From positions 2,232,001-2,296,000 of the forward strand of contig NZ_CP110535.1 of assembly GCF_026104355.1 (NCBI RefSeq): a stretch of DNA of 64,000 nucleotides. Direction: 5' to 3'. Below, piece after piece: positions 1-9,914 of this stretch (position 1 is the stretch's first letter; each line of letters starts with the position of its first letter). The position numbers and the translations under genes are program-made. The notes under the pieces were generated by a model, which made no database searches, was not told the origin of the DNA, and saw only the letters and a program-made list of their open reading frames with translations. This stretch comes from Halomonas sp. BDJS001 (lineage in GTDB: Bacteria > Pseudomonadota > Gammaproteobacteria > Pseudomonadales > Halomonadaceae).

Positions 1-900
1 GGTTTCTACTGGGTGACCAGCGGCGGCTATGATGCCGCGTTCGTGGTGACCGACGAAGGCGTGATCGCGATCGATGCCCCACCGACGCTCGGCGAGAACA
101 TGCTCGCCGCGATCGAGGAGGTCACCGACAAACCGGTAACGCATGTGATCTACAGCCATTGGCATACCGATCATATTGGTGCCGCTTCGGTCTACGGATC
201 GGACGTGGAGATTGTCGCCCACGATATCACCAAAGAACTGCTGGAGCGCTTCCCGGATCCGTGCCGGCCGCTGCCGACGATCACTTTTGCGAAAGAGTAT
301 ACGCTGACAATAGGTGGCGTGACCTTGGAGCTCTCCTACAAGGGCGAGAACCACTGTCCTGGTAACATCTTCATCTACGCACCAGCCCAGAAAGTGTTGA
401 CCTGCATCGATATCGTCAGCCCTGGCAGCGCCACCTTTATGCACTGCGATGCCTCGCAGAATATCACCGCCTGGTATGAGGCTCAGCACCAGATCATGGA
501 GTACGACTTCGACTTCCTTGTCGCCGGTCATCATATGAAGTACGGCACGCCCGAGCTGGTCAAGGAGTCCATCGAGTATTTCGCTGACATTCTCGAAGGT
601 GCGCAGGCGGCTGTCGATATTTACGCGCGATCCGACCGGCTGATGGACATTATTCTGGAGCCAGGTCTCGACCGCTTCTGGGTCGGTACCGAAAACTGGA
701 TCAACTCGATGGTCAACTACACGACCAAGTACGTACTCGAAAAAAAGACCAGCAATGGCAAGCTCTGGTCTGAGCGCCTGGCGGGTGTGACCACGCAGAC
801 CAAGTATCACGCCTATACCGTGATGGAGTCGATCCGCATCGAGCGGCCGAATCCCAGCTACCGGTTGCGCGGCGAGAATCCACCGCCATTCCAAGCCTGA
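1..900 (+). CDS. MBL-fold metallo-hydrolase, 5' truncated by window edge
   Basis: Metallo-beta-lactamase-fold hydrolase. The frame is open to base 1 and reads GFYWVTSGG before the first possible start (GTG at 13), so the true N-terminus lies outside the window. The zinc motif HWHTDH is at residues 49-54 counted from base 13, followed by the GENHCPGN segment and a late GHH that supply further metal ligands in this fold. The family covers lactonases, thiolesterases and alkylsulfatase-like enzymes; the substrate cannot be told from sequence. It lies 119 bp upstream of an aldehyde dehydrogenase on the same strand, so the two may be co-transcribed. Confidence 0.85.
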   Translation, partial: GFYWVTSGGYDAAFVVTDEGVIAIDAPPTLGENMLAAIEEVTDKPVTHVIYSHWHTDHIGAASVYGSDVEIVAHDITKELLERFPDPCRPLPTITFAKEYTLTIGGVTLELSYKGENHCPGNIFIYAPAQKVLTCIDIVSPGSATFMHCDASQNITAWYEAQHQIMEYDFDFLVAGHHMKYGTPELVKESIEYFADILEGAQAAVDIYARSDRLMDIILEPGLDRFWVGTENWINSMVNYTTKYVLEKKTSNGKLWSERLAGVTTQTKYHAYTVMESIRIERPNPSYRLRGENPPPFQA

Positions 901-1019
901 GCCCGATGCTGCCCCCTCTCGCCTCGTTCTGGCCGGGGGCACTGTGAGCTAGCGATATCGCCTCACTGTCGGGGCAATATGGAGCTGTGTCACACCCTAT
1001 TAAATCCGGAGCAATATTG

Positions 1020-2495
1020 ATGACGACTTACTCTGCTAGTAATTGGATCGATGGCCGCTTTGTCTCTTCGTCGCAGCGCGGCAACTCCGTCAATCCAGCG
1101 ACCTATGAGTCTATCGGAGACTACGCCGATGAAGGCGGTGCCGCGGCCGCTGCTGCTATCGCCGCTGCCTCTCGCGCTTTTCGCGGCACTGGCTGGGCGC
1201 ACGATACAGAACTGCGCGCCAGGGTTCTCGACCAGATGGCTGAGGCGATCGAAAAGAACCGGGATCGGCTGATTGACATCCTTTCGCTCGAGAACGGCAA
1301 AGTCAGGGGCGAAGCGGCAATGGAAGTAGAGGGTTCCCCCAGTAAATTGCGCTACTGGGCCGCAATGGCGCGTACGGAAGCGGGGCGCGCCACGCAGCCG
1401 CGACCGGGCAGCCTGTCGGTTATCCTGCGCCAACCGATGGGGGTGGCCGGTGTTATTGTGCCCTGGAACTCGCCGATCATCCTGGGGGCCAGATCGTTCG
1501 CCCCGGCGCTGGCGGCAGGGTGCGCCGTAGTGATGAAAATGCCTGGCCAGGTCGCGCAGACGGCAGCGGTACTGGCAGAGATCCTCGCCGAGGTAAGAGA
1601 CCTCCCGAACGGTGTCATGAACATCTTCGCGGAGAGCGGATCAGAGGGCGCAGCTCTCATGGTGGAAAGCGCGGATGTGCCGACGATCAGCTTTACCGGA
1701 AGCACTAAGACTGGGGCGGCCATCGGTGCGGTCGGCGCGCGACGGATTAAGCGTTTCGGACTTGAACTGGGTGGCAAGGCGCCGATGATTGTCTTTGATG
1801 ACGCTGACGTTCCCCCCATGCTGCCCGTGCTCGAGAAGGCTCTAACGGTTTTCGCTGGTCAATTCTGCATGACGGGTTCTCGGCTGCTCGTTCAGGACGG
1901 GGTGTACGATACGGTTCGGGATCAGCTTGCCGAGAGGCTGCGCGCCGTGCGTGTGGGCCCAGCCTCCGATCCAGCAAGTGACATGGGGCCTTTGATCGAC
2001 AAGGCGAATGTCGCCCGCGTCGACGAGGTCGTCAGACACGCCTTGAAGGTTGGTGCGACGGCCGTGGTCAGAGGCGGGCCGTTTACCGATGGTTCGCTCG
2101 CCAAAGGCGCCTTCTTTCGTCCCGCCATGATCGAGGTCAGTGACAACAGCCTGGCTATCGTTCAGGAAGAGACGTTCGGGCCCGTTCTCACCCTCCAGCG
2201 TTTCGGCAACGAGGCTGAAGCCATCGACCTTGCCAACGACAGCGACTACGGATTGTCAGCCAGCGTCTGGACGCAGGATATCAACCGCGCCCTGCGTATT
2301 GCTGGGGCGCTGGAGGTGGGCAGCGTGTTCGTCAATGATTGGGCAAAGGTGTATGACGGCACAGAAGAGGGCGGGTTCAAGCTATCTGGCCTGGGCAGGC
2401 TCAACGGACATGCTGCACTTGATGACTTCATCGAGTACAAGCACATAGCGTTGAATCCTGGTCTGGCTGGAGACTCGGCAGGGTCGGTGCGCTAA
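1020..2495 (+). CDS. NAD(P)-dependent aldehyde dehydrogenase
   Basis: Aldehyde dehydrogenase superfamily, 491 residues, full length. Visible motifs are PWN (N150), the cofactor-binding lysine in VVMKMPGQ (K173), the general base in LELGGKAP (E249), the catalytic cysteine in GQFCMTGSR (C283) and EETFGPVL. The protein would oxidise an aldehyde to the acid with NAD(P)+. The ATG at 1020 is chosen because GGAG at 1008-1011 is well spaced. An in-frame GTG at 987 would add 11 residues, but its GGAG is only 2 bases away. Substrate unknown; the neighbouring MBL hydrolase and pirin suggest detoxification or catabolism. Confidence 0.9.
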   Translation: MTTYSASNWIDGRFVSSSQRGNSVNPATYESIGDYADEGGAAAAAAIAAASRAFRGTGWAHDTELRARVLDQMAEAIEKNRDRLIDILSLENGKVRGEAAMEVEGSPSKLRYWAAMARTEAGRATQPRPGSLSVILRQPMGVAGVIVPWNSPIILGARSFAPALAAGCAVVMKMPGQVAQTAAVLAEILAEVRDLPNGVMNIFAESGSEGAALMVESADVPTISFTGSTKTGAAIGAVGARRIKRFGLELGGKAPMIVFDDADVPPMLPVLEKALTVFAGQFCMTGSRLLVQDGVYDTVRDQLAERLRAVRVGPASDPASDMGPLIDKANVARVDEVVRHALKVGATAVVRGGPFTDGSLAKGAFFRPAMIEVSDNSLAIVQEETFGPVLTLQRFGNEAEAIDLANDSDYGLSASVWTQDINRALRIAGALEVGSVFVNDWAKVYDGTEEGGFKLSGLGRLNGHAALDDFIEYKHIALNPGLAGDSAGSVR

Positions 2496-2514
2496 GGCGG
2501 CTCTGGCATGCTGG

Positions 2515-3393
2515 TCATCCGCGCTTCGTGTCCTCGGAGAAGCGTGCAGGCCGCATCGTGCCAGCGTGGGGGAATTTCCCCTGGCGATAAGCGGCATAGT
2601 AGCCGGCCATTTCCTCGTCAGATCCAGCGATGAAGGGCCCTTTGGCAACCACCGATATGCTCTGCGGCTGGCCGGCGTATAGCAGCAGGCGAGCGCCATC
2701 ATCACCCGCCCGCAACCTAAGCAGACTGTCGCCGTCGCCCATGGGGCCTGTCCAGCCCACCGTATCTTTAGCAAGTATCTCGGCTGTGGCGCCGACCTCC
2801 ACCTCTCCATTAATTCCCACCACAAACGCGTTGTAGGAGCCGGGCAAATGTGGCACGAAAGTGGCCCCGGGTTCCAACCGGATGTCGATCAAGGTTACCG
2901 GGACTGCGTTCAGCGTAGGCGCCACCGCGTTGCCTGACTTGCCGCTGTAGACCGTCGCCAGGACGCCAGGCTCAGTGTGTACCGGCATCTCCGCGCGACG
3001 TAGGATCTGCACCCGTGGCGGTATGTTGCGCTGCGCTTCGGGCAAAATCAGCCAAAGCTGGAACAGGCGCATCCCGGTGGAGACCATAGAGTTCTCAGCA
3101 TGGACGATGCCGCTGCCAGCCGTCATCCATTCGACATCACCTTCCTCCAGCCGTCCCCCGGTATCCTCCATCATTCCGTTGAGCATGAAGGTGACGGTCT
3201 CGAGTCCGGCGTGTGGGTGCGAATCCCCAAACCTTCCAGCTTCGGTGATGTTGTCATCGGCCATGAGGAAGAACGGATCGGTCATGGACAGATCACCAGG
3301 TGCTATCACCAAAGCGGCCTTATGCCTCTCACCGTCAAAACCCGGGCCCAGCGCAGGTATTCTGGTAATACGATCAATCGATCTCTCGAGCAT
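2515..3393 (-). CDS. Pirin family protein
   Basis: Pirin-type bicupin, 292 residues. The N-terminal cupin carries the metal-ligand pattern DSHPHAGLETVTF, then EGDVEWMTAGSGIVHAE, and a second cupin follows. Some bacterial pirins act as quercetinases; others are redox-sensing partners. The start at 3393 (MLERSIDR) has AAGGA upstream on the minus strand; an extension to 3423 is open but unlikely. It is convergent with the aldehyde dehydrogenase (20 bp apart) and divergent from the MFS gene. A second pirin of a different subtype is at 37565-38512. Confidence 0.85.
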   Translation of the reverse strand: MLERSIDRITRIPALGPGFDGERHKAALVIAPGDLSMTDPFFLMADDNITEAGRFGDSHPHAGLETVTFMLNGMMEDTGGRLEEGDVEWMTAGSGIVHAENSMVSTGMRLFQLWLILPEAQRNIPPRVQILRRAEMPVHTEPGVLATVYSGKSGNAVAPTLNAVPVTLIDIRLEPGATFVPHLPGSYNAFVVGINGEVEVGATAEILAKDTVGWTGPMGDGDSLLRLRAGDDGARLLLYAGQPQSISVVAKGPFIAGSDEEMAGYYAAYRQGKFPHAGTMRPARFSEDTKRG

Positions 3394-3621
3394 TAGTTCA
3401 GTCCTTTTCGTGGTTCCGGTCATGGTTCAGAGCGGCTCGTCAGGAATTGATACCGACTCGGCATTACTGTCCATCATCCCGGATCTACGTGACCTGAATC
3501 CAGATGCGTGTTTGAGAACCTAGCGTTGCTCAATGCGCAATCCACAGATTGGCGAGTGGCCTTATATACTTCGTCAATGCCAATTCGCCGCGATAGCCAC
3601 CAGCCTGAGCAGCACCGCTCG

Positions 3622-5283
3622 ATGACCACGATTCGCGACCTTCTTGATGAGGAGGTTGTGGAATTTCCCGTGCATGAGCGCTCTCCCGTCCCCGGATCTC
3701 CTGCAACGCCGACGCATGGGGCGGCTACTCGAGTGGCCTACGTACTTGTCGCAGTGCTGGTTGGGACAACTGCGGGTCTGAGCGGCGCACTGGTGAGTGT
3801 CAACACCCTCCATTTGCAGCAAATAATGAACCTGAGTGCCCACCAAGTGGCTTGGCTAACGACCTGTTATGTGATGACCGCTGTCTCGGCCAACCTGCTG
3901 CTGATTAAGGTGCGACAGCAATACGGGCTGCGCCGCTTCGCCCTGGCCTTTCTGGGCCTTCATGCCATCCTGGCGCTGATGCTGGTGTTCGTGCCTGGCC
4001 TCGGGACGGCGTTGTTGGTGCGCGCGGTCAGCGGGTTCGTGGCGGTCGCACTGATACCACTGTGTCTCTTCAACATGATGCAGGCTTTTCCTGCGAGATG
4101 GCGTCTTCGGGGGCTGGTACTTGGCATCGGAGTGACGCAGTGCGCCGTGCCGTTGGCCCACGTCCTTTCGCCGTCGTTACTTGCCAGCCAAGGATGGCGC
4201 TCCTTGTTTTTGCTCGAGGCGGGACTCGCCCTGCTTTCACTGGCGGCAGTGGGGGTGTTACGCCTGCCGCCGGCAGAGCGAGTCCGCGTCTTTCAGCCAC
4301 TCGACTTGTTGACCTTCGTTCTCATGGGTAGCGGTTTGGCTCTAATCGCTGCTGTGCTGGGTCTGGGCCGATGGGAGGGGTGGTTTCAGGCGCCGTGGAT
4401 AGTCACGTCACTTTTCATCGCCATACCGGCACTGATGGCAGCAGGTGCAATTGAGACGTCCCGCCGGACGCCACTGTTGAACCTTCGTTGGCTCGGGCGC
4501 GGAGACGTCGCGCGCTTCGCCGTAGCAGTCTTCATGGCGCGGATCGTATTGGCAGAACAGGGAATCGCGATCGGCGTGGTGAGTGAATTGGGCGGCACGT
4601 CGCAGCAACTTGCCGTGCTCTCGATGGCTATACTGGGCGGAGCGGTCGGTGGGGTTGTGATTAGCGCCCTCACAGTAAATGCCGAGAAGCTTGCCAGGCC
4701 AATGATGCTCGCAGTCGGGATTATCGGCCTTGCCGCCCTGGTCGACAGCATGTCGGATGGTTCGCATCATCTGCAACGCTTTTACTTGACTCAGGGCGCG
4801 ATCGCCTTCGCGGGAACGTTCTTTCTGGGGCCCGCGTTATTGCTGGGCATTACCAGCGCACTTCAACACGGCGGCAGGGAATTGATCAGCTTCATCGTTC
4901 TTTTCGGGATCGTCAACGCGCTTGGCGGGCTGGCTGGTCCGGCGCTGCTAGGAAGCTACAATGACTGGAGCCGGGCAGTCGGTGGAACCCCGCTTGGCGC
5001 AAGTTTGGATACGTTGCGCCTGGTGGCTGTGATCGCCGGGTTCACGACGATCTACCTTGCGATACTGCTCACCCTGCGGATACGGCGGAAGCTTGCAGAG
5101 CTGCGAACCCTCCGCGACGCGACTCTGACGTCTCAAACGGGGGTGGCAGACACGCCCATAGCCCAGGAGCGTGGGAGCCGTTGGCGACCGCCTCGCCCCA
5201 GTACCGCTTTGGCTACTGTATTTACTGCCCTCGCATTGCTAGGTGGTGCGCTGGTTCTGGCAGCCTGGAAGCTGCCGGTCTGA
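3622..5283 (+). CDS. MFS transporter, DHA2/drug-efflux type
   Basis: Major facilitator superfamily membrane protein of about 553 residues, with a roughly 35-residue cytosolic lead, then many hydrophobic helices (first near VAYVLVAVLVGTTAGL) and a polar linker before a last C-terminal helix. The length and an apparent 13-14 helices fit the DHA2/EmrB-like group, which exports toxic organics by proton antiport. The start is uncertain: the frame is open from 3508, no candidate has a good Shine-Dalgarno sequence, and 3622 (MTTIRDLL) was chosen to give a usual leader. It lies between divergent pirin and convergent LysR genes, a common arrangement for an efflux pump. Confidence 0.8.
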   Translation: MTTIRDLLDEEVVEFPVHERSPVPGSPATPTHGAATRVAYVLVAVLVGTTAGLSGALVSVNTLHLQQIMNLSAHQVAWLTTCYVMTAVSANLLLIKVRQQYGLRRFALAFLGLHAILALMLVFVPGLGTALLVRAVSGFVAVALIPLCLFNMMQAFPARWRLRGLVLGIGVTQCAVPLAHVLSPSLLASQGWRSLFLLEAGLALLSLAAVGVLRLPPAERVRVFQPLDLLTFVLMGSGLALIAAVLGLGRWEGWFQAPWIVTSLFIAIPALMAAGAIETSRRTPLLNLRWLGRGDVARFAVAVFMARIVLAEQGIAIGVVSELGGTSQQLAVLSMAILGGAVGGVVISALTVNAEKLARPMMLAVGIIGLAALVDSMSDGSHHLQRFYLTQGAIAFAGTFFLGPALLLGITSALQHGGRELISFIVLFGIVNALGGLAGPALLGSYNDWSRAVGGTPLGASLDTLRLVAVIAGFTTIYLAILLTLRIRRKLAELRTLRDATLTSQTGVADTPIAQERGSRWRPPRPSTALATVFTALALLGGALVLAAWKLPV

Positions 5284-5299
5284 AGCGCAGTCTATTTGC

Positions 5300-6199
5300 T
5301 CATACCCCCGGAGCAAGCCTTTCGTATAGGAAGTTTACAAGTGCTCGCATCCTCGCGATACGGGATCGTGCAGCCGGCATGTAGATATGCAGGTCGGCGC
5401 CTTCGTGTGGAAAGACAGGCAGCACCGCTTCGAGCTCGCCTTGTGCCAGCGAATCCTCGACCATGAATCTCGGAACGAGTGCCATACCCAGACCCGCAAG
5501 TGCGGCGGCCAGGAGCATTTGCCCGTTACTGGTGCGAAAGCGTGAATTCATGCGTACATGCTCCCAGCCCTCCGGGCCCTGGAAGCGCCAATGGCCGGTA
5601 TCCAAAGCATGGAGCAGGGCATCGTGTGAGGTCATTTCTGCTGGGGTTTGTGGGCGTCCACGTGCATCCAGATAGCCCGGACTAGCGACGACGACCCATT
5701 GCACACTGGCTAGTTTGCGCGTGATGAGTGTCTGGTCTGAGACAGCGCCCACCCAGATCGAGAGGTCATAGGCTTCGGCGCTCATGTCCACCTGACGATC
5801 CTCGAAGCGAATGTCGAGCTGAAGGCGCGGATGCAGTAGCGCAAACTCGGCGAGCAGTGGCGCAAATACAAACTCGCCAAACGCAGTCTGGACCTGAATA
5901 CGAAGGTGGCCGGAAACCTCACTCGTCAACTTGTTGACGACTTCCTGCGCTGACTCAAGTTCAGCCAAACCGGCGCCAGCGCGGGCATGGTACTCGCGAC
6001 CGATATCGGTCGGTGTCGTACCTCTGGGCGTTCGGGTTAGCAATTGAGCGCCGAGTACAGCCTCCAGGCGGCTTACGCGGCGGCTGACCATGGATTTCGC
6101 AATACCAAGGCGCGCGGCAGCGTTCCCGATGCTCCCAGTCTCCACCACCCGGATGAAGGCAATGACATCTAATAATTCAACGCGTGAGTGTTCCTGCAT
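5300..6199 (-). CDS. LysR family transcriptional regulator
   Basis: LysR-type regulator, 299 residues. The N-terminal winged helix spans about residues 5-65 (AAARLGIAKSMVSRRVSRLEAVLGAQLLTRTPRG), followed by a substrate-binding domain of the periplasmic-binding fold. The ATG at 6199 is preferred to a TTG two codons upstream. It is convergent with the MFS pump, with 16 bp between stop codons. It belongs to the same subgroup as the LysR gene at 6849-7775 and its ghost at 6224-6505. Targets and inducer are unknown. Confidence 0.88.
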   Translation of the reverse strand: MQEHSRVELLDVIAFIRVVETGSIGNAAARLGIAKSMVSRRVSRLEAVLGAQLLTRTPRGTTPTDIGREYHARAGAGLAELESAQEVVNKLTSEVSGHLRIQVQTAFGEFVFAPLLAEFALLHPRLQLDIRFEDRQVDMSAEAYDLSIWVGAVSDQTLITRKLASVQWVVVASPGYLDARGRPQTPAEMTSHDALLHALDTGHWRFQGPEGWEHVRMNSRFRTSNGQMLLAAALAGLGMALVPRFMVEDSLAQGELEAVLPVFPHEGADLHIYMPAARSRIARMRALVNFLYERLAPGV

Positions 6200-6223
6200 T
6201 AGCAACTCGAAGGTCTAGTCGTT

Positions 6224-6505
6224 CTATATAGGGCAATGATACAGAATCGCTTCTCTGGCTACGTCGGTTTCGGCACAGACTACTCTAGCTGCATAGTCTC
6301 TGGTCGTAGTGAGCGTAGTGAGGGCGGTCTCGCGGGTGGATCTTGTAAGCAGTTGGATGCCAAGTTCGGCTTCAAGCCGGGCGATCCGACGACTGTCGGT
6401 CGACTTGGTGACGTCAAGCCGGAGAGCAGCCGGTGAAACTTCCCCAACATAAGCAATTTCCACGAATGTCTGTAGCTCTTCACTGCCCACTTTAGTGTTC
6501 CCCAT
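6224..6505 (-). pseudogene. Truncated LysR copy (DNA-binding part only)
   Basis: Reads EELQTFVEIA..SPAALRL..TKS..SRRIARLEAELGIQLLTRSTR, clearly a relative of the LysR protein encoded at 6849-7775. It stops after about 94 residues, losing the effector domain. DNA similarity continues upstream to about 6590 through the promoter (shared ACGATACTGCT). Substitutions such as TKSTDSRR for AKSIVSRR, and loss of register after TTLTTTRDYAA, indicate decay. It is a tandem duplicate remnant; a short DNA-binding protein could still be made, but nothing supports function. Confidence 0.75.
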
Positions 6506-6848
6506 CAGCGACAAGGGTTTCCACACAATGGTACTGACATATAAAGAGCGGAAATAGAACGATACTGCTACCAATAGGCATCGCCGTTGAGGTTTTCGGT
6601 GAACGAACACCAGTAACACTGGGTGTGCGCTCTCACGTATTGGGGGCGTTTTGCTGGACAATCGGGGGCAGTGAACATCATGAGAAATGGCAGCGGAGCG
6701 ATTATATAGTCAGCACCAGTACCCATTCCCCTCTTTCAATATAAGGCTGTAAGCAGCAGTTAAAGTGTTGGCCAATCCCCAGCTCGGCTAACATCATAGT
6801 GAATAGGCCGTTGCCGCCGTTATGGTGGCGCTGTTTAACTCGGGCTAC

Positions 6849-7775
6849 TCAAGAAGCCTTGGTGCTCTTAGAAACTGAGCGCAATGCCGAGCCACTCCAT
6901 AGGTACGGAGAGTGTTCAAAGTACTCGATCAGCATCTCGGTAAGGATCCGGATCTTCCGTGCAGGATGCTGGCCTGGCGGGCGGATAACATAGGCACCGG
7001 CTGGAGGGGGAGGATAGCGCGTCATAATGGGAACAAGCGCACCAGATGCCCTATGTTCCTGGGTAATGAAGTCGGGCAGCCAGGCTACGCCAAGCCCAGC
7101 TACAGCGGCGGCGGCAAGGGCTGTGGCGCTGTCGGCCTTGAATCGCCCTTGCGGGTGCACCGTTATGATCTTGTCTCCGTCCATGAATTGCCAGGCTTCT
7201 GTGCCCTGCATAAGAGCCTCATGGGCCAATATTTCATCTGGCTTCCCCGGCGCCCCATGTGTCTTGATATAGCATGGGCTCGCAACGAGGTTGCCGAAAA
7301 TAGGGCCAACGCGCCGTGCTTTCAGGGTCGAATCCTCTAGAAAGCCAAGCCGTATCGCACAGTCATAACCATCGGTGATCAGATCAACACGGCTATCACT
7401 GTAGCAGGTGTGTATGTGTAGTTGAGGGTGTCGTCGTGCCATTTCTGCCAGTACAGGAGCGAAATGCGTTGGTCCAAACGATAGTGGAGCTGCGATTCTC
7501 AGGCGCCCGCGAAGTGCACCGTTGGGTAGAATCGCTTCTCTAGCCACGTCGGTTTCTACGCAGATTTTGGCTGCATAGTCTCTAAAGGTAGTACCAGCTT
7601 CGGTAAGCGCTGCCCCGCGGGTGGTTCGCGAAAGAAGTTGAACCCCCAGTTCCGCTTCGAGACGGGCGAGGCGGCGACTAACAATCGACTTGGCTATACC
7701 GAGCCGAAGGGCGGCAGGTGATATGCCTCCAGCGTGAGCAACCTCTACGAATGTCTGTAATTCTTCAATGTCCAT
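6849..7775 (-). CDS. LysR family transcriptional regulator
   Basis: LysR-type regulator, 308 residues, with HTH at about residues 3-62 (SPAALRLGIAKSIVSRRLARLEAELGVQLLSRTTRG) and a complete effector-binding domain. Start ATG at 7775 (MDIEELQTF) is chosen by alignment with its family; the frame is open to 7811. It is divergent from the isochorismatase-like hydrolase gene at 8120, so that gene is its most likely target. A decayed copy lies downstream at 6224-6505. Confidence 0.88.
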   Translation of the reverse strand: MDIEELQTFVEVAHAGGISPAALRLGIAKSIVSRRLARLEAELGVQLLSRTTRGAALTEAGTTFRDYAAKICVETDVAREAILPNGALRGRLRIAAPLSFGPTHFAPVLAEMARRHPQLHIHTCYSDSRVDLITDGYDCAIRLGFLEDSTLKARRVGPIFGNLVASPCYIKTHGAPGKPDEILAHEALMQGTEAWQFMDGDKIITVHPQGRFKADSATALAAAAVAGLGVAWLPDFITQEHRASGALVPIMTRYPPPPAGAYVIRPPGQHPARKIRILTEMLIEYFEHSPYLWSGSALRSVSKSTKAS

Positions 7776-8119
7776 TTTAGCGTTCCACGAATAGCAACAA
7801 TGTTTCTGCAAAATGTTACTACCCGGCTGAAAACCCGAATAGGACGATACTGCTGCAAATAAGTGTCCGCTTTTTGGGCATGCCTTGTGCTTTCGCCAGA
7901 ACAGTGTGGTGCCGCTCTGGGCACCTATCTAGCACAGGATGTACGACCCTTCGATATCCCCTTCATTGTTCCCCATTCTGCGACACAGCTTAGCTTCAAA
8001 GGGGGCTACTGCGCTGAGTATAAGTGCAGCAGTATCTAATTCCGGGCAATGTTGCCGCTGGCGCATTGCTAACGGGAAACCAAGCTCGCAAAAGTTGACA
8101 ACTGACAGAGGATATTTTC
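7776..8119. other. Divergent intergenic region, LysR / isochorismatase hydrolase
   Basis: These 344 bp hold the divergent promoters of the LysR gene and the hydrolase at 8120. The first 85 bp resemble the sequence upstream of the LysR ghost. AGAGGA ahead of 8120 is the hydrolase ribosome binding site. No convincing gene is seen. Confidence 0.5.
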
Positions 8120-8773
8120 ATGACTTTTCGTAATGGCCTTGCGTCTCTTCTTCGTCCCGAAGACTCGGTGTTGGTGATGATTGACCACCAACCCTACCAG
8201 CTCGCAAATCTTAATAGTCACGAACCAACGATGGTAATTAACAATTCAGCGGCGCTTGCGAAGGCTGCAAAAGCTTTCAATGTTCCTACCATCCTGACGA
8301 GTGTGGTCGCTGCCCAGGGCGGCGACATCTTTCCTCAGATTACTGATGTATTTCCTGGCCAGGAGATCATCGACCGCACGTTTATCAACACTTGGGAAGA
8401 CAAGCCAACAGTAGACGCGGTCAAGGCGACGGGCCGCAAGCAACTGATCATCGCAGGCCTGTGGACCGAAATTTGTGTTGCCATGCCGGCTATCCAGGCT
8501 GCTGGCGAGGGCTGGGACGTGACTGTCATCACGGATGCCTCTGGCGGTACGTCGGTGGAGGCTCACGAAGTTGGCATACAGCGCATGATTGCAGCCGGCG
8601 TGAACATGATGACCTGGATGGCATTGGCGTCCGAATGGCAGCGAGACTGGGCACGAACCGAGCACCTTGCCGAGATACTCGAGGTCATGAGGCAGCATGG
8701 CGGTGGCAGCAGTATCGCGTATATGTGGGAGCAGCAGTTGCTCAATACGCCAGTGCCTGGCAGCGCAGGATAA
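8120..8773 (+). CDS. Isochorismatase-like cysteine hydrolase (YcaC type)
   Basis: Isochorismatase-like hydrolase, 217 residues. Expected motifs are MIDHQPYQ with D22, and GLWTEICVAMPA with the nucleophile C119; the alternate-strand motif DASGGTS and a long C-terminal helix (EWQRDWAR) are typical of the YcaC subgroup. Such enzymes hydrolyse amides or related bonds in small molecules; the physiological substrate of YcaC is unknown. Start ATG has AGAGGA 8 bases upstream. It is a paralog of the enzyme at 32644-33330, and follows a divergent LysR regulator. Confidence 0.88.
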   Translation: MTFRNGLASLLRPEDSVLVMIDHQPYQLANLNSHEPTMVINNSAALAKAAKAFNVPTILTSVVAAQGGDIFPQITDVFPGQEIIDRTFINTWEDKPTVDAVKATGRKQLIIAGLWTEICVAMPAIQAAGEGWDVTVITDASGGTSVEAHEVGIQRMIAAGVNMMTWMALASEWQRDWARTEHLAEILEVMRQHGGGSSIAYMWEQQLLNTPVPGSAG

Positions 8774-9054
8774 TCTGAGCAGGGATGACGAGATTTGTTC
8801 GGCGATGTGCGCGCTGATGGCTTTTCGATTCTCGTTATCCCTCCTGCAACAACCCGCTATACCCGCAGCCAGTACACGTTGATGTAAACAGAGAGAGCAT
8901 ATCGTTCTCAAGCGGGGCAACGGCATAGTTGGCAAGGGGCGTACCAAACTATTTCTTCGAACCTCTATCCATCCAAACGCGACATCTTTGTTCTATCGTC
9001 TCCGTTATTAGCGCTTTAACGTCCCAGTGGTACTCACCAACAGGAGCAGTATCC

Positions 9055-9876
9055 ATGACTACGTTCACTACCAGCGATAACGTCTCACTTTTCTATAAAG
9101 ATTGGGGCTCGGGTCAGCCAGTCTTTTTCTCGCACGGTTGGCCGCTTTCCTCAGACGCCTGGGATAACCAGATGCTGTTCTTCGGCCAGCAGGGTTATCG
9201 GGTTATTGCCCATGATCGCCGGGGCCACGGGCGCTCGGAGCAGACCTGGGATGGCAATAATATGGATCGTTATGCGGACGATCTCGCCGAGCTTTTCGAG
9301 CATCTGGATCTTCGCAATATCATCATGATTGGCCACTCCACCGGTGGCGGCGAAGTGGCGCACTATATCGGACGCCATGGTTCTTCGCGGGTGGCTAAAG
9401 CCGTATTAGTTGGTGCAGTGCCACCTTTGATGCTGAAAACCGATAGCAATCCTCATGGCACGCCAATGGAAGCGTTTGAAGGTATTCGTGCGGGCACTGC
9501 GTCGAATCGTTCGCAGTTTTTCCGTGACCTGACCGTGCCTTTTTACGGATTCAACAGGGAAGGGGCTGCCGTCAATGAAGGGCTGCAGGAATCGTTTTGG
9601 CTGCAGGGCATGCAGGGAGGGATCAAGGCTCACTATGATTGCATTCACGAGTTTTCTGAAGTCGATTATACCGCTGACCTGAAAGCCATCGACAAGCCCG
9701 TATTGTTTATCCATGGCGATGACGACCAGATCGTCCCGCTCGCCGCTTCTGCTGAATTGGCTGCTGAGATCGTCAATGACGGCATCCTGAAAGTCTACCC
9801 TGGTGGTTCGCATGGGCTTGCCCAGATTGATGCCGACCAGTTCAACACAGATGTGCTGAGCTTTATGCGTAGCTGA
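9055..9876 (+). CDS. Alpha/beta hydrolase (non-haem chloroperoxidase type)
   Basis: Alpha/beta hydrolase, 273 residues. The full triad is visible: nucleophile S95 in GHSTGG, D224 in GDDDQIVP and H253 in [16 protein letters not shown] forms the oxyanion side. The protein resembles cofactor-free haloperoxidases/arylesterases, which act on esters and can make peracids. Start ATG at 9055 has AGGAG at 9042-9046; a longer frame to 8929 lacks support. It stands alone between two isochorismatase elements. Confidence 0.88.
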   Translation: MTTFTTSDNVSLFYKDWGSGQPVFFSHGWPLSSDAWDNQMLFFGQQGYRVIAHDRRGHGRSEQTWDGNNMDRYADDLAELFEHLDLRNIIMIGHSTGGGEVAHYIGRHGSSRVAKAVLVGAVPPLMLKTDSNPHGTPMEAFEGIRAGTASNRSQFFRDLTVPFYGFNREGAAVNEGLQESFWLQGMQGGIKAHYDCIHEFSEVDYTADLKAIDKPVLFIHGDDDQIVPLAASAELAAEIVNDGILKVYPGGSHGLAQIDADQFNTDVLSFMRS

Positions 9877-9914
9877 AACTTCCACGACGCTCGAGCAGTT
9901 AGTCGGGCGTCGTT

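Noticed and set aside
987..1019. GTG 987 as start of the aldehyde dehydrogenase
   Set aside because: Its GGAG is only 2 bases away, while ATG 1020 has a well-spaced GGAG.
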